From an uncultured Pseudomonadota bacterium (GTDB taxonomy: Bacteria; Pseudomonadota; Gammaproteobacteria; Steroidobacterales; Steroidobacteraceae): DNA of 64,000 nt. This document shows, in pieces, positions 33,727-42,657 of this stretch. The stretch spans positions 1 to 64,000 of the forward strand of contig CAMLGF010000006.1 in NCBI GenBank assembly GCA_946479515.1. The letters run 5' to 3'. The notes beneath the pieces are model-generated. The model saw only the letters and a list, made by a program, of their open reading frames with translations, ran no database searches and was not told the origin of the DNA. The translations under genes and the position numbers were made by a program. Numbering within the stretch: the first letter of the stretch is position 1; each line of letters opens with the position of its first letter.

Positions 33727-35454
33727 TCAGCGCTCGAGGGCCGGCGAAGGCTTTTTCGGCATCTTCACCGTGTCTTCCACTTCCTCGGGCCTGGGCATGC
33801 GCACCGTGTCTTCACCGGCCTCGGGGTCGTGCGGCAGCAGGCCGCGGAGGATGGACGACTCTATTTCGTGATCGATGCTCGGTGAGTAATTCGCGAATCG
33901 ATTCACGCTGATGGGCCGGGCGCGCGAGCCGGCGGCCTGATGCGTGACCAGGAAGCCGTGATACTCGCCCGGCTTGGAGGCGGCGAATCCGAAGGCGAGA
34001 TTGACCTTGCCGGCGCGCATGGTCTCCTCGTTGTTGATGCGCTCGTCGCAGGCCACGAAGTAGCTGAGCTCACCGGTGCGGCCCGCGAATGCGCCCTCGG
34101 CGTACAACGAGTCGAGGAAGGCCTCGACCTGCGCCTTGGCCATGAGCCAGGTCGACGGCGATTTGCGCTCCAGCAGCATCCAGCGCGTGCCGCGTTCGAT
34201 GCAGGTCATGACGAACAATGCCAGGCGACGGGCGGACAGATAGCGCCAGTCGCTCACCGCGGCGGCGCCCGCCGCCAGCGTACGAGGACTGGCCGCGAGC
34301 CTGGGCGCGATGCGCACGGACTGCAGCAGGTTGATGCCGGCATTGACCAGACGCGCGCGATCCGCGTTCTGGATGATCCACGCGGGACGCAGGCCCGGAC
34401 GCAGGATGGCGTCGTCGCCCTCCGCGGCGGCCCAGACCGGCCAGGTCTCGTCGCAGCGCGCGATCATGCCAGCGGCCACGCCGCAGGGCGCGAACAACTC
34501 GAAGCGGCCGCGCAAACGGTCGAACGCGACGACGCGCGGGAAGAACATGGCGGCATCTTCGCTGCGGAACGGCCAGTGACGCATCCCGTCGAGCGCGGCG
34601 GCGCTCGAGGCCCAGGTGGACGGCGGATCGACGATCAGGATGGCGTGGCGCTCGCGACAGAATCGGCCGGCGACCAGCAACGTCGACAGGCCGACGTCGG
34701 TCTCGCGCGCCAGCGGCGGAATGCACAGCAGGTTGATCTCGGGCGCGGCCTGCAGCGCGAAGATGCCGGTGCCGGCCTGTGCGGAGCCGATGATGTCGTA
34801 GTCGCTGATCGGTCCGCCGTCGTCGCCGTCCGGATTCGAGAGGGTGTAACCGATGACCGCGCCGTTGTTGGCGGGCGGCGTGCGCGTCGGGCGCTCCGTC
34901 GGCACGCTGCCCTGCACTCGCACCAGCCGCGATTCGAGCAGCACGTCGGCCACGAAACGGTCGGCACCGGGTCGCACCGACAGGCGGCGGAAGATCTCCT
35001 GGTCTTCGATGGCTTCCGAGCCCGCCGTGCGCACGCGCTGCACGACCAGGTTGAACCGTTCGGTGTCCTTGGAATCGATGCCGTCGTAGTCCACCGAGGC
35101 ACGCAGGAACTCGCGTGAACCTGCGCCAACGCCGCGCAGAATCAGACGCCCGCTGGCCGTGGGCAGCGTGAGCGTGGGCGGACGCGCGCCGTTGACGACG
35201 CGCACGATGACCGCCGCGCGTCCACCGTTCTCGAAGAACTGCTCGACGGCGTAACTCAGCGTGGACGGCTGCCAGAGTCCGCCGAACACGCGCGTGTAAT
35301 CGGCGAAGCTGCGCACCATGACGGGCTGATTGACGGGGCCCTTGAGCGCGCGGCCCACGAAGGCGGCGATGTTGGTCGCAGCTCGCGCGATGACACGCAG
35401 AGAGCCGGGCGCTTCGGCGGAAGCAATTCGCGAGTCGATCGGCTCGGCCAACAA
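33727..35454 (-). CDS. phage tail-sheath-like protein, orphan
   Basis: About 575 residues. The start is conserved as NIAAFVGRALKGPVNQPVMV plus a following F-x-x-Y-x-x-x-F-G, the classic tail-sheath N-terminus. The sheath C-terminal domain is seen in YLSARRLALFVMTCIERGTRW, followed by SYFVACDERINNEETM and a beta strand ending the domain. Sheath proteins form the contractile sleeve of phage tails and injection systems. No tube, baseplate, spike or ATPase gene is in the window. The last 40 residues are an acidic tail with two copies of EDTV(R/K)MP. The start is uncertain: no ATG lies after the rhomboid stop, and TTG at 35454 or 35451 follows AGGGGAG. Confidence 0.8.
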   Translation of the reverse strand: MLAEPIDSRIASAEAPGSLRVIARAATNIAAFVGRALKGPVNQPVMVRSFADYTRVFGGLWQPSTLSYAVEQFFENGGRAAVIVRVVNGARPPTLTLPTASGRLILRGVGAGSREFLRASVDYDGIDSKDTERFNLVVQRVRTAGSEAIEDQEIFRRLSVRPGADRFVADVLLESRLVRVQGSVPTERPTRTPPANNGAVIGYTLSNPDGDDGGPISDYDIIGSAQAGTGIFALQAAPEINLLCIPPLARETDVGLSTLLVAGRFCRERHAILIVDPPSTWASSAAALDGMRHWPFRSEDAAMFFPRVVAFDRLRGRFELFAPCGVAAGMIARCDETWPVWAAAEGDDAILRPGLRPAWIIQNADRARLVNAGINLLQSVRIAPRLAASPRTLAAGAAAVSDWRYLSARRLALFVMTCIERGTRWMLLERKSPSTWLMAKAQVEAFLDSLYAEGAFAGRTGELSYFVACDERINNEETMRAGKVNLAFGFAASKPGEYHGFLVTHQAAGSRARPISVNRFANYSPSIDHEIESSILRGLLPHDPEAGEDTVRMPRPEEVEDTVKMPKKPSPALER

Positions 35455-35515
35455 TCTCCCCTGCGGGGCCCTTTCGTCGGAGGCCCGCGCGATGCTGCGG
35501 GAATGTAGCAGCGTC

Positions 35516-36229
35516 TCAGTGACGCCGCCACAGCGGGACGGAGCGCTGCTTGAATACTGCGACCAGCGACAAGCCTGCGACAAATCCGCCGATGTGCGCA
35601 CCGAACGCGATACCTCCCTGGCTTTCGCCAGTCGTGCTCATCACCGACGCCGCGCCCATTGCGAGCTGCATCAGGAACCAGGCGGCGAGCACCCAGATCG
35701 CCGGAAAACGCCCGAGTTGCACGATCACGAAGCCCAGGGGCAGCCCGAGCAGCACGCGCGCGCGCGGATACAGCAGCATGTAGGCGCCCAGCACACCGGA
35801 GATGGCGCCGCTCGCGCCCACCATCGGAATGATCGAGCCGGGATTGGGCAGCACCTGGGCGAACACGGCGGCGACGCCGCACAAAATGTAGAACGCGAGG
35901 AAGCGCCCGTGGCCCATCGCGTCTTCGATGTTGTTGCCGAAGATCCACAGGTACAGCATGTTGCCGGCGAGGTGCCACAAGCCCCCGTGCATGAACATGG
36001 AGGTGAGCACCGAGACCCAGGCCGGGATCACCTGCAGTTCCGCGGGCAGAGCTTCGCGCCCGGTCAGCACCGCGGGCACCACGCCGAAGGCGTAGGCCAT
36101 ATGCGTGGCGCCGGTTTCGGACTGGAGCAGGTGCTGGAACACGTATGCCAGCACGCAGGCGACCATGATGCCGACGGTGACGTACGGCCGCGTCGCGGAC
36201 GGATTGTCGTCGTGCAGCGGGATGACCAT
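35516..36229 (-). CDS. rhomboid family intramembrane serine protease
   Basis: 237 residues with six or seven membrane helices. The rhomboid signatures are intact: HGGLWHLAGNMLYLWIFG near 81-98, the catalytic GASG at 138-141 (Ser140) and His212 in FGAHIGGF. It cleaves membrane proteins within the bilayer; the substrates are unknown. It lies 61 bases upstream of the sheath gene on the same strand and may be co-expressed. The ATG at 36229 is the only sensible start. Confidence 0.92.
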   Translation of the reverse strand: MVIPLHDDNPSATRPYVTVGIMVACVLAYVFQHLLQSETGATHMAYAFGVVPAVLTGREALPAELQVIPAWVSVLTSMFMHGGLWHLAGNMLYLWIFGNNIEDAMGHGRFLAFYILCGVAAVFAQVLPNPGSIIPMVGASGAISGVLGAYMLLYPRARVLLGLPLGFVIVQLGRFPAIWVLAAWFLMQLAMGAASVMSTTGESQGGIAFGAHIGGFVAGLSLVAVFKQRSVPLWRRH

Positions 36230-36285
36230 TCAGCGCCTCGCGCGGCCGCGCGCGCGGCACCGGTAGTTAGCCGCGTGAGCCGCGG

Positions 36286-37515
36286 TCAATGCGTCGCGGG
36301 CTTGGCGGAGGCCGCGGGCACGGCCGCCGCCTCCGCCGACTCCACCGACGGCTCGCGGTCGGAGACCAGTTCCTGGAACGTGGCCTCGTCGACCGGCAGG
36401 TCCGAGATGCCGTCCCAGGTGGCGCCGGGCGCCACCTTGTTCTGAACCACAGTGGCGCTGGCCACGATCGCGTCGAGCTGGTCCGGCCCGCCGGTGACCG
36501 ACACCGGGATGCCGCGCGGCTCCTGCGAGAGCTTCGCCACCGCCTCCCAGTCGATCTTCTCCTTGCGCGCGGCCAGCTCCTTGCGGATGCGCTCCGCCAC
36601 GGCCTTGTTCAGCAGCTTCGCCTGCGCCTTCTTCCAGTCGCGCGGATCGTCCTCGAGCACGTCGAAGGCCTGGATGTGCAGGGCGCCTTCATGCCAGCCG
36701 AACACGTACGGCTGGTTCACCACGCGGACCGGCGTGCCGATCGACGCCATCGCGAAGAGCTGGGCGATGTCCTCGGGATACAGGCGTATGCAGCCGTGGC
36801 TGGAACGCAGCCCCACGCCGGCCGGCTTGTTGGTGCCGTGGATCATGTAGCTGGGCCAGCCCAGGTAGAAGGCGAAGCGGCCGAGCGGATTGTCCGGTCC
36901 CGGGCCGATGACCCTGTCGAGCTTCTCGCCTCGCTCCTCCAGGTGCTCCTTGATGATGGAGGCGGTCGGGCGCCAGGTGGGATCCTTCTGCCGGCGAACG
37001 ATCTTGGTGGCGCCCTCCGGGGTCTTCCAACCAACCTTGCCGATGCCGATGGGATACGTGTGCACCACCTGCGGCTCACCCTTCTTGACCTTGGGGTAGA
37101 AGAAAAGACGCATGGCCGCCGCGTTGATCACGATGCCCTCGCGCGGGGCGTTCGGCAGGATGAATTGCGAGGGAATCACGATCTCGCGGCCCTCGCCCGG
37201 AAGCCAGGGATCGACACCCGGGTTGGCGCGCACGATTTCCTCGTAGCCCACATTGAAGCGGCGCGCGATGTCGGTGAGCGTGTCTTCCTTGCTGGCCCGG
37301 GTCTTCTGCACCACGCCGACGATGTCGGTCTTGTCGTCGATGACGAAACGGTGGGTGGCGACGGGCTCGGGCAGCGCAGGGACGACGGGCGCTTCCTCGG
37401 CTTTCTTCTTGCCCCAGCCCGGGCCTTGGTTGAACAGGGAGCAGCCCGACAGCGCGACCACGCACGCTCCGAGTGCCGAGACGAGCAGTGCCTTCGTCAG
37501 TGTGGGAGTCTTCAT
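36286..37515 (-). CDS. L,D-transpeptidase lipoprotein with LysM-like domain
   Basis: 409 residues. The lipoprotein signal ends at LSGC (Cys25). A LysM-like peptidoglycan-binding segment (EDTLTDIARRFNVGYEEIVRANPG) is at about 77-100. The YkuD catalytic domain carries MIHGTNK and the active-site motif SSHGCIRLYPED (Cys near 240). The family (ErfK/YbiS type) cross-links lipoproteins to peptidoglycan or makes 3-3 cross-links in the periplasm. The C-terminal 70 residues are Ala/Glu-rich and extend beyond the domain. The ATG at 37515 gives the lipobox; longer upstream forms do not. Confidence 0.9.
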   Translation of the reverse strand: MKTPTLTKALLVSALGACVVALSGCSLFNQGPGWGKKKAEEAPVVPALPEPVATHRFVIDDKTDIVGVVQKTRASKEDTLTDIARRFNVGYEEIVRANPGVDPWLPGEGREIVIPSQFILPNAPREGIVINAAAMRLFFYPKVKKGEPQVVHTYPIGIGKVGWKTPEGATKIVRRQKDPTWRPTASIIKEHLEERGEKLDRVIGPGPDNPLGRFAFYLGWPSYMIHGTNKPAGVGLRSSHGCIRLYPEDIAQLFAMASIGTPVRVVNQPYVFGWHEGALHIQAFDVLEDDPRDWKKAQAKLLNKAVAERIRKELAARKEKIDWEAVAKLSQEPRGIPVSVTGGPDQLDAIVASATVVQNKVAPGATWDGISDLPVDEATFQELVSDREPSVESAEAAAVPAASAKPATH

Positions 37516-37571
37516 GGGCAGAGTATGACACCGCATTGCAGGCCCCGGCTGTCGGCGTTCCGCTACAGGAT

Positions 37572-38063
37572 TCACAGCAGCGACGGCTGATTCGGCAGTT
37601 CGTCGCGCTCGGTGGCGCGCGCCGGGAAATGCCGCTCTAACAAGGCGCCCGCCGCGGCCACGCCGCAGACTGCGCCCTCCTGGAACCGTCCGGCGCGAAA
37701 GCGCTCTTCCATCACGCGGCACACGGATTCCCAATCGGTGCGCGGGATGCGGGCGGCGGCGGCGCGATCGGCCACGATCTCCACGTCCCGGTCGGCCATC
37801 AATACATAGATGAGTACGCCCGCGTTGAGTTCAGTGTCCCAGACCCGCAGGGCGGCGAAGAGCTCGAGCGCCCGGTCACGGGCCGGCCGGCCGCGCGCCA
37901 CGTCGTGCAGGTCGAGCGCGGTCTCGACCAGGAAGCGGATCTCGCCCGCGGTGCGTTTTTCCGCCGCGGCGATGGCCGCCTCGATGGCGCGCAGGGTTTG
38001 CACGGGGAAGCGCCGCGCGGTGCCCATCTGGGTCGCGACCAGGTGCCGGAGGGCGCGCTTCAT
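37572..38063 (-). CDS. TPM-domain protein (cytosolic form)
   Basis: 163 residues lacking a signal peptide. The TPM fold is visible in IEAAIAAAEKRTAGEIRFLVE, then ALELFAALRVWDTELNAGVLIYVLMADRDVEIVAD and the C-terminal AVCGVAAAGALLERHFP. TPM domains (YgcG/Psb32-like) occur in envelope and photosystem repair proteins; the biochemical role is unclear. It is four bases downstream of the larger TPM protein gene, making lemA, TPM and TPM one operon, a common bacterial arrangement. Confidence 0.85.
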   Translation of the reverse strand: MKRALRHLVATQMGTARRFPVQTLRAIEAAIAAAEKRTAGEIRFLVETALDLHDVARGRPARDRALELFAALRVWDTELNAGVLIYVLMADRDVEIVADRAAAARIPRTDWESVCRVMEERFRAGRFQEGAVCGVAAAGALLERHFPARATERDELPNQPSLL

Positions 38064-38067
38064 CTAA

Positions 38068-38949
38068 CTACCACCGGCCGGAGGCGCCACCGCCACCGCC
38101 CCTCCCTCCCAGCCCGCCGCCGAAGCCACCGCCGAGACCGCCGCCGCCCCGCCAGCCGCGTCCGCCCAGGCGCCCGACCTCGCGGAACACGTGACCGCCG
38201 CCCCATCCCCGGCTGCGAAACCCGCCCACCAGACCGATGACCAGCGAGATCACGCCGATCGTCAGTCCCATGGCCACGCTGCCCAGCGCCCACCAGCCGA
38301 ACGCGAAGCCGGCCATGCCGAGCGCGCCCGCCGTGAGTGCCCGCCCGATCATCGGGCCGAGGAATGTGGCGAAGACGAATGCCAGCACCAGCAGGCCACC
38401 CCAGGGCAAACGCGGCGCCTCGCGCTGGTTCCATGACCTGTCCGGTGGCGGCAGCGGCTCGCCGTCGATCACCTTCAGCATCTGGTCGAGGCCGGCATTC
38501 ACGCCACCGAAGTAGTCGCCCTGTTTGAACAGGGGCGCGATGGTGTCATTGAGGATGCGGCTGGCAGTGACGTCGGTGAGCACGCCCTCGAGCCCATACT
38601 GCACTTCGATGCGCATGGCGTGGTCGTTCTTGGCGATGATAAGGATGGCGCCGTCATCCACTCCAGCGCGTCCGATCTTCCAGGCTTCGGCGAGACGGAC
38701 TCCGAACTGCGCGATGTCCTCCGGTTCCGTGGAGGGCAGGATGAGCAGCGCCACCTGCGCTCCCTTACGCTTCTGGAACGCGGTCAGCTTCTCGTCGAGG
38801 CTCGCCTGCTGTTCGGCGGTCAGTGTGCCGGTGAGATCCTGCACCAGCGACTCGAACGGCGGCAGCGCCAGCTGGCCCCACGCTGCCGGCGACGCGGCCC
38901 CCAGCAGCAACAACAGCGTCAGCAGCGCGGCCCTCACGTGCGGCTTCAA
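38068..38949 (-). CDS. TPM-domain membrane protein (YgcG family)
   Basis: 293 residues: a signal peptide, a TPM domain (VQDLTGTLTAEQQASLDEKL, and GAILIIAKNDHAMRIEVQYG), two transmembrane helices at about 185-245 and a Gly-rich tail of 45 residues (GGGLGGGFGGGLGG type). The Gly-rich ending is normal for this family. It is an inner-membrane protein with a periplasmic TPM domain. The ATG overlaps the lemA TGA (ATGA), so the two are translationally coupled. Confidence 0.88.
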   Translation of the reverse strand: MKPHVRAALLTLLLLLGAASPAAWGQLALPPFESLVQDLTGTLTAEQQASLDEKLTAFQKRKGAQVALLILPSTEPEDIAQFGVRLAEAWKIGRAGVDDGAILIIAKNDHAMRIEVQYGLEGVLTDVTASRILNDTIAPLFKQGDYFGGVNAGLDQMLKVIDGEPLPPPDRSWNQREAPRLPWGGLLVLAFVFATFLGPMIGRALTAGALGMAGFAFGWWALGSVAMGLTIGVISLVIGLVGGFRSRGWGGGHVFREVGRLGGRGWRGGGGLGGGFGGGLGGRGGGGGASGRW

Positions 38950-39596
38950 TTCCCCGCTGGCGGGGACGTCGACTCGACGGGCGCCGACTGCTGGGCCGGT
39001 GTGGACGTGTCGAACCGCACCTGCGGCGGCTGCGAGATCTGCGCTTCGTTCTCGACCGAGAAGTTCGGCTTGACCTCGAAGTCGAACATGCCCGCGGTCA
39101 TGTTGGTCGGGAACGAGCGCACGGTCACGTTGTAGGTTTTCACCGCCTCGATGTATCGGTTGCGGGCCACCGTGATGCGGTTCTCCGTGCCTTCCAGCTG
39201 CGCCTGCAAATCGCGGAAGTTCTGATTGGATTTCAGATCCGGATAGCGCTCGACCACCACCATGAGATTCTTGAGCGCGCTGGTGAGCTCGCCCTGCGCC
39301 GCCTGGAATTTCGCGAAGCTCTCGGCATTGTTGAGCAGCTCGGGCGTGATCTGCACCGAGCCGACCTTGGATCTCGCCTCGGTCACCTCGACCAGCACCC
39401 GCTCCTCCTGGCTGGCATAGCCCTTCACCGTCGCCACCAGGTTGGGTATGAGATCGGCGCGCCGCTGATACTGGTTCACGACCTCGGACCAGGCGGCTTT
39501 CACCGCCTCATCCTGTTCCTGCAGGCGGTTGTATCCGCAGCCCGCCAGGTTGAGGCAGGCCATCATCACCGTCACGCCGACCAACCACTTGCGCAT
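38946..39596 (-). CDS. lemA: LemA family lipoprotein
   Basis: 216 residues. The signal ends in NLAGC (Cys20), so it is a predicted lipoprotein rather than the usual single-helix-anchored LemA. The LemA helical core follows: YNRLQEQDEAVKAAWSEV, then YQRRADLIPNLVATVKGYA and RYPDLKSNQNFRDLQAQLEGTENRI. The function is unknown; the family always sits with TPM proteins. The ATG at 39596 gives the lipobox. It lies 11 bases after the M13 peptidase gene, which may belong to the same transcript. Confidence 0.92.
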   Translation of the reverse strand: MRKWLVGVTVMMACLNLAGCGYNRLQEQDEAVKAAWSEVVNQYQRRADLIPNLVATVKGYASQEERVLVEVTEARSKVGSVQITPELLNNAESFAKFQAAQGELTSALKNLMVVVERYPDLKSNQNFRDLQAQLEGTENRITVARNRYIEAVKTYNVTVRSFPTNMTAGMFDFEVKPNFSVENEAQISQPPQVRFDTSTPAQQSAPVESTSPPAGN

Positions 39597-39607
39597 GGGA
39601 AGCTCCT

Positions 39608-41689
39608 TTACCAGATCTTCACGCGTTCGGCGGGCGGGCGATACATCTTGTTGCCCGGTTGCACGTCGAAAGCGCTGTAAAAGGCGTCGATGTTGCTGGA
39701 CGGACCATTGGCGCGGAATTCGCTCGGGCTGTGCGGATCCGTCACCAGGCGCTTGAGCAATTCCTCGTCGCGATACTTGCGGCGCCACACCTGCGCCCAG
39801 CCGAGGAAGAATCGCTGGTCGCCCGTGAAGCCGTCGATGACCGGCGCTTCCTGGCCATTCAGAGCGATCTTGTAGGCCTTGTAGGCCACGGCCATGCCCG
39901 AAAGATCGCCGATGTTCTCACCCAGCGTGAGCTCGCCATTGATGTGACGGTTGTCGAGCACGGTGTAGCCCGCGTACTGTTTGACGAGCTCCGCCGCGCG
40001 CTGCTTGAACTTGGCGCCGTCCTCGGCCGTCCACCAGTCGCGCAGATTTCCGTCGCCATCGTATTGGCGCCCGGAGTCGTCGAACCCGTGGCTGATCTCG
40101 TGGCCGATGACCGAACCGATGCCGCCGTAGTTCACGGCCGGATCCACTTCCGGGTCGAAGAACGGCCAGCGCAGGATGGCGGCCGGGAACGTGATCTCGT
40201 TGGTCGTGGGGTTGTAGTAGGCGTTCACGGTCTGCGGGGTCATCAGCCACTCGCCCTTGTCCACGGGACCGCCGGTGCGCGCCACCAGGCGCTGGTGCTG
40301 GAATTCCGCCGCACGCAGCAGATTGCCCACCAGGTCGTCCCGCTTGATGACCAGCGCGCTGTAGTCCCGCCATTTGTCGGGGTAGCCGATCTTCACAGTG
40401 ATCTTCGCCAGCTTCTTCTTGGCCTCCGCCCGCGTGGCCGGGCTCATCCAGTCCAGCGAATCGATCGAGGAGTCGAAGGCCTTGAGCAGGTTGCCCACGA
40501 GCTGCAGCATGCGCTGCTTGGCCTCGGCGCCGAAATGCGATTCGACGAACATCTTGCCGACCAGTTCGCCCATGTTGTTGTCCATGGCGTCGACGGCCCG
40601 GCGCCAGCGCGGACGCGGCTCCGGCACGCCGTTCAAGGTCTTCTCGTGGAAGTTGAACTCCAGGTCGGCAAATTGCGCCGACAGTGCCGGCGCGTAGTCG
40701 TCGAGCAGCTGGAATTTGAAGTAGGCGCGCCAGTCGGCGATCGGCACGGTCTTCACCAGCTGGGCCATGCCCTTGATGAAGGACGGCTGGTTGACGTCGA
40801 GCTTGTGCACCGGCGCGCCCATGCCCGCGAAGAACGCCAGCCAGTCGAAGCCCGGCGCGAGTCTCTGATACTCGGGGAGCGTCATGGGGTTGTAGGTCTT
40901 CACCGGATCGCGGTTCTGGACCTTGGTCCACTGGTAGTTCGCGATGCGCGTCTCGAGCGCCGCGATGCGCGCCGCCGCCGATTTCGCATTGCGCTCGCCG
41001 GCGCGCGCGAGCATGTCTTCGACGTATTGCGCGAAGGCCGCGCGGAATTTCGCGTATTTCTCGTCCGGCGAAAGGTAGTAGTCGCGGTCGGGCATGGTGA
41101 GGCCGTTCTGGAACAGCGAGCCGATGTACACCGTGGAGTTCTTGCTGTCCGGCGCGGAGAACCAGGCGAAAGGCTGCGCCACGCCGATTCGCTGGCTGTA
41201 GCCGATGTAGCGCGCCACGTCGCTCGGCGTCTTGATCGCATCGATCTGTGCGATCTCCGCGGCCAGCGGCGTCAGCCCCAGGCTCTCCACGCGCTGCGTG
41301 TCCATGAACGCGAGATAGAAATCGCCGACCTTCTGCGCGTCCGAACCCTCCACTTTGTCGGGCTGTTCGGAGGCCGCGACGATGAGCTGCTTCACTTCCT
41401 CCTGAGCCTGGTCGTCGAGGATGGTGAAGGAGCCGTAGTTCGACCGGTCGGCCGGGATCGGTGTGTTGGCGAGCCAGGCGCCGCCTGCGAACTTGTAGAG
41501 GTCATCCTGCGGCTTGACGCTGCGATCGAACCCCTGGAGATCGAGGCCGGACTTCAACACGGGCGCGGGCGGCACGACCGGCGCGGGCGGCGCGGGCGGC
41601 GCGGGCGGAGTTTTGGACACCGGCGAGGCGCAGGCACCGAGAGCGGCCGACAGTGCGGCGGCCGAGAACATGGTGACAAAGCGGTTCAT
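39608..41689 (-). CDS. M13 family metallopeptidase lipoprotein (PepO/neprilysin-like)
   Basis: 693 residues. The lipobox LGAC (Cys20) is followed by a Pro/Ala-rich linker. The M13 catalytic set is complete: NAYYNPTTNEITFPAAIL, zinc motif HEISHGFD (HExxH), third ligand ENIGDLSG, and the C-terminal RANGPSSNIDAFYSAFDV leading to a terminal W. M13 peptidases cleave short peptides (below about 40 residues); this one would act in the periplasm, anchored to a membrane. A GGGGTCC motif precedes the ATG at 41689. Confidence 0.93.
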   Translation of the reverse strand: MNRFVTMFSAAALSAALGACASPVSKTPPAPPAPPAPVVPPAPVLKSGLDLQGFDRSVKPQDDLYKFAGGAWLANTPIPADRSNYGSFTILDDQAQEEVKQLIVAASEQPDKVEGSDAQKVGDFYLAFMDTQRVESLGLTPLAAEIAQIDAIKTPSDVARYIGYSQRIGVAQPFAWFSAPDSKNSTVYIGSLFQNGLTMPDRDYYLSPDEKYAKFRAAFAQYVEDMLARAGERNAKSAAARIAALETRIANYQWTKVQNRDPVKTYNPMTLPEYQRLAPGFDWLAFFAGMGAPVHKLDVNQPSFIKGMAQLVKTVPIADWRAYFKFQLLDDYAPALSAQFADLEFNFHEKTLNGVPEPRPRWRRAVDAMDNNMGELVGKMFVESHFGAEAKQRMLQLVGNLLKAFDSSIDSLDWMSPATRAEAKKKLAKITVKIGYPDKWRDYSALVIKRDDLVGNLLRAAEFQHQRLVARTGGPVDKGEWLMTPQTVNAYYNPTTNEITFPAAILRWPFFDPEVDPAVNYGGIGSVIGHEISHGFDDSGRQYDGDGNLRDWWTAEDGAKFKQRAAELVKQYAGYTVLDNRHINGELTLGENIGDLSGMAVAYKAYKIALNGQEAPVIDGFTGDQRFFLGWAQVWRRKYRDEELLKRLVTDPHSPSEFRANGPSSNIDAFYSAFDVQPGNKMYRPPAERVKIW

Positions 41690-41726
41690 CGAAGGACCCC
41701 GGGATAATTCTGATGGTCCGGAGTAT

Positions 41727-41760
41727 AAAAAAAGCCCCAAGCTTTGGGGGCTCGGGGCTT
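41727..41760 (-). terminator. Rho-independent terminator
   Basis: On the minus strand, AGCCCCC-AAAGC-TTGGGGCT (about 41733-41752) is followed by TTTTTTT (41727-41733). It lies between the 64-residue protein gene and the M13 peptidase gene, ending the former about 70 bases after its stop. An alternative pairing (AAGCCCC at 41732-41738 with GGGGCTT at 41754-41760) is also possible. Confidence 0.85.
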
Positions 41761-41821
41761 GAGAAGGCGGACTTTCGATGAAGGGAAAGAAGTCCGCTAG
41801 GGGATTCGCCATTCCTTACAA

Positions 41822-42016
41822 TCAGTGCAGCCTCGCGACCTGCAGAATCTTGATGTCCTCGGCGTCGATTTCGAAGTTCGCGGCCAGCAGGCGGCGCAGT
41901 TCCTTCGAATCGCGGCGTTCACCGAGGGGGTGCGTCAATTCGATGACCCCGCTCCATTCGCTCGAGTGCGCGGGCTCGGCGCTCGTGACAAAGTGCGTGT
42001 AGTAGCGGGCTGCCAT
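41822..42016 (-). CDS. small conserved-looking hypothetical protein
   Basis: 64 residues from the ATG at 42016: MAARYYTHFVTSAEPAH followed by a strand-rich middle and a helix RDSKELRRLLAANFEIDAEDI. I do not recognise the family. The even amino-acid composition, the compact alpha/beta pattern and a dedicated terminator after it support a real gene. It is divergent from greB with 97 bases between starts. A longer form from 42103 would add a Cys/Arg-rich leader that is unlikely. Confidence 0.6.
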   Translation of the reverse strand: MAARYYTHFVTSAEPAHSSEWSGVIELTHPLGERRDSKELRRLLAANFEIDAEDIKILQVARLH

Positions 42017-42101
42017 GGGTTGACAGCGTAGGCGCGCGGCCGCCGGGCAGCCGTGAACCGCTGCACAGAACCTCGGCCGCCACGCAGACCCTGACTGAGA
42101 C

Positions 42102-42119
42102 ACTCATCACAAGATGAGT
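42102..42119. promoter_or_regulatory. inverted repeat over the greB start codon
   Basis: ACTCATC (42102-42108) and GATGAGT (42113-42119) are a perfect 7-base inverted repeat with an ACAA spacer. The greB ATG (42114) lies within the right arm. It could be a repressor operator for the divergent pair or an mRNA hairpin hiding the start codon. Confidence 0.4.
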
Positions 42120-42647
42120 ACAGATGGTTACAGAGACGTGAGTCGTTATCGCAGCCCAGAGAAACCCGGATCGCAGTTCATCACGGCCGCCGGCGCCGCG
42201 CGGCTCAAACAGGAGCTGGATGAGCTCTGGAAAGTGGAACGGCCGCGCGTGACACAGGCGGTTTCCGAGGCCGCCGCCCAGGGCGACCGGTCGGAGAATG
42301 CCGAGTACACGTACGGCAAGCGCCGGCTGCGCGACATCGACCGGCGCGTGCGCTTCCTGCGCAAGCGCCTCGACGGCATGACCGTGGTCGACAAACCACC
42401 CTCCGACCCCGGCCGCGTGTATTTCGGCGCCTGGGTCACGCTCGAAGACGGGAACGGAACCCAATCGCGGCATCGTATCGTCGGGCCGGACGAATTCGAC
42501 ATGGCGCCCGGTTACATCAGCATGGATGCGCCGCTCGCGCGGGCGCTGATGCGTAAGGCGCTCGATGACGAGGTGAAGGTCGAACTGCCCGGCGGCACGA
42601 AGTCCGTGGTGATCGTCGATATCCGTTACGAAACCGCCGGAGATTGA
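42114..42647 (+). CDS. greB: transcription elongation factor GreB
   Basis: 177 residues. The N-terminal coiled coil (FITAAGAARLKQELDELWKVERP) ends in the acidic tip motif QGDRSENAEYTYGKRRLREID-like. The C-terminal FKBP-like domain has RHRIVGPDEFD and YISMDAPLARALMRKALDDEV. GreB enters the RNA polymerase secondary channel and triggers cleavage of backtracked transcripts. The YGKRRLRDIDRRV block separates it from GreA. The stop is 10 bases before that of the convergent desaturase gene. Confidence 0.92.
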   Translation: MSTDGYRDVSRYRSPEKPGSQFITAAGAARLKQELDELWKVERPRVTQAVSEAAAQGDRSENAEYTYGKRRLRDIDRRVRFLRKRLDGMTVVDKPPSDPGRVYFGAWVTLEDGNGTQSRHRIVGPDEFDMAPGYISMDAPLARALMRKALDDEVKVELPGGTKSVVIVDIRYETAGD

Positions 42648-42657
42648 GCCACGACGT

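Noticed and set aside
33727..36229. Prophage or tail-gene cluster around the sheath-like gene.
   Set aside because: Neighbours are chromosomal-type genes, composition does not change, and no integrase, capsid, tube or lysis genes are present.
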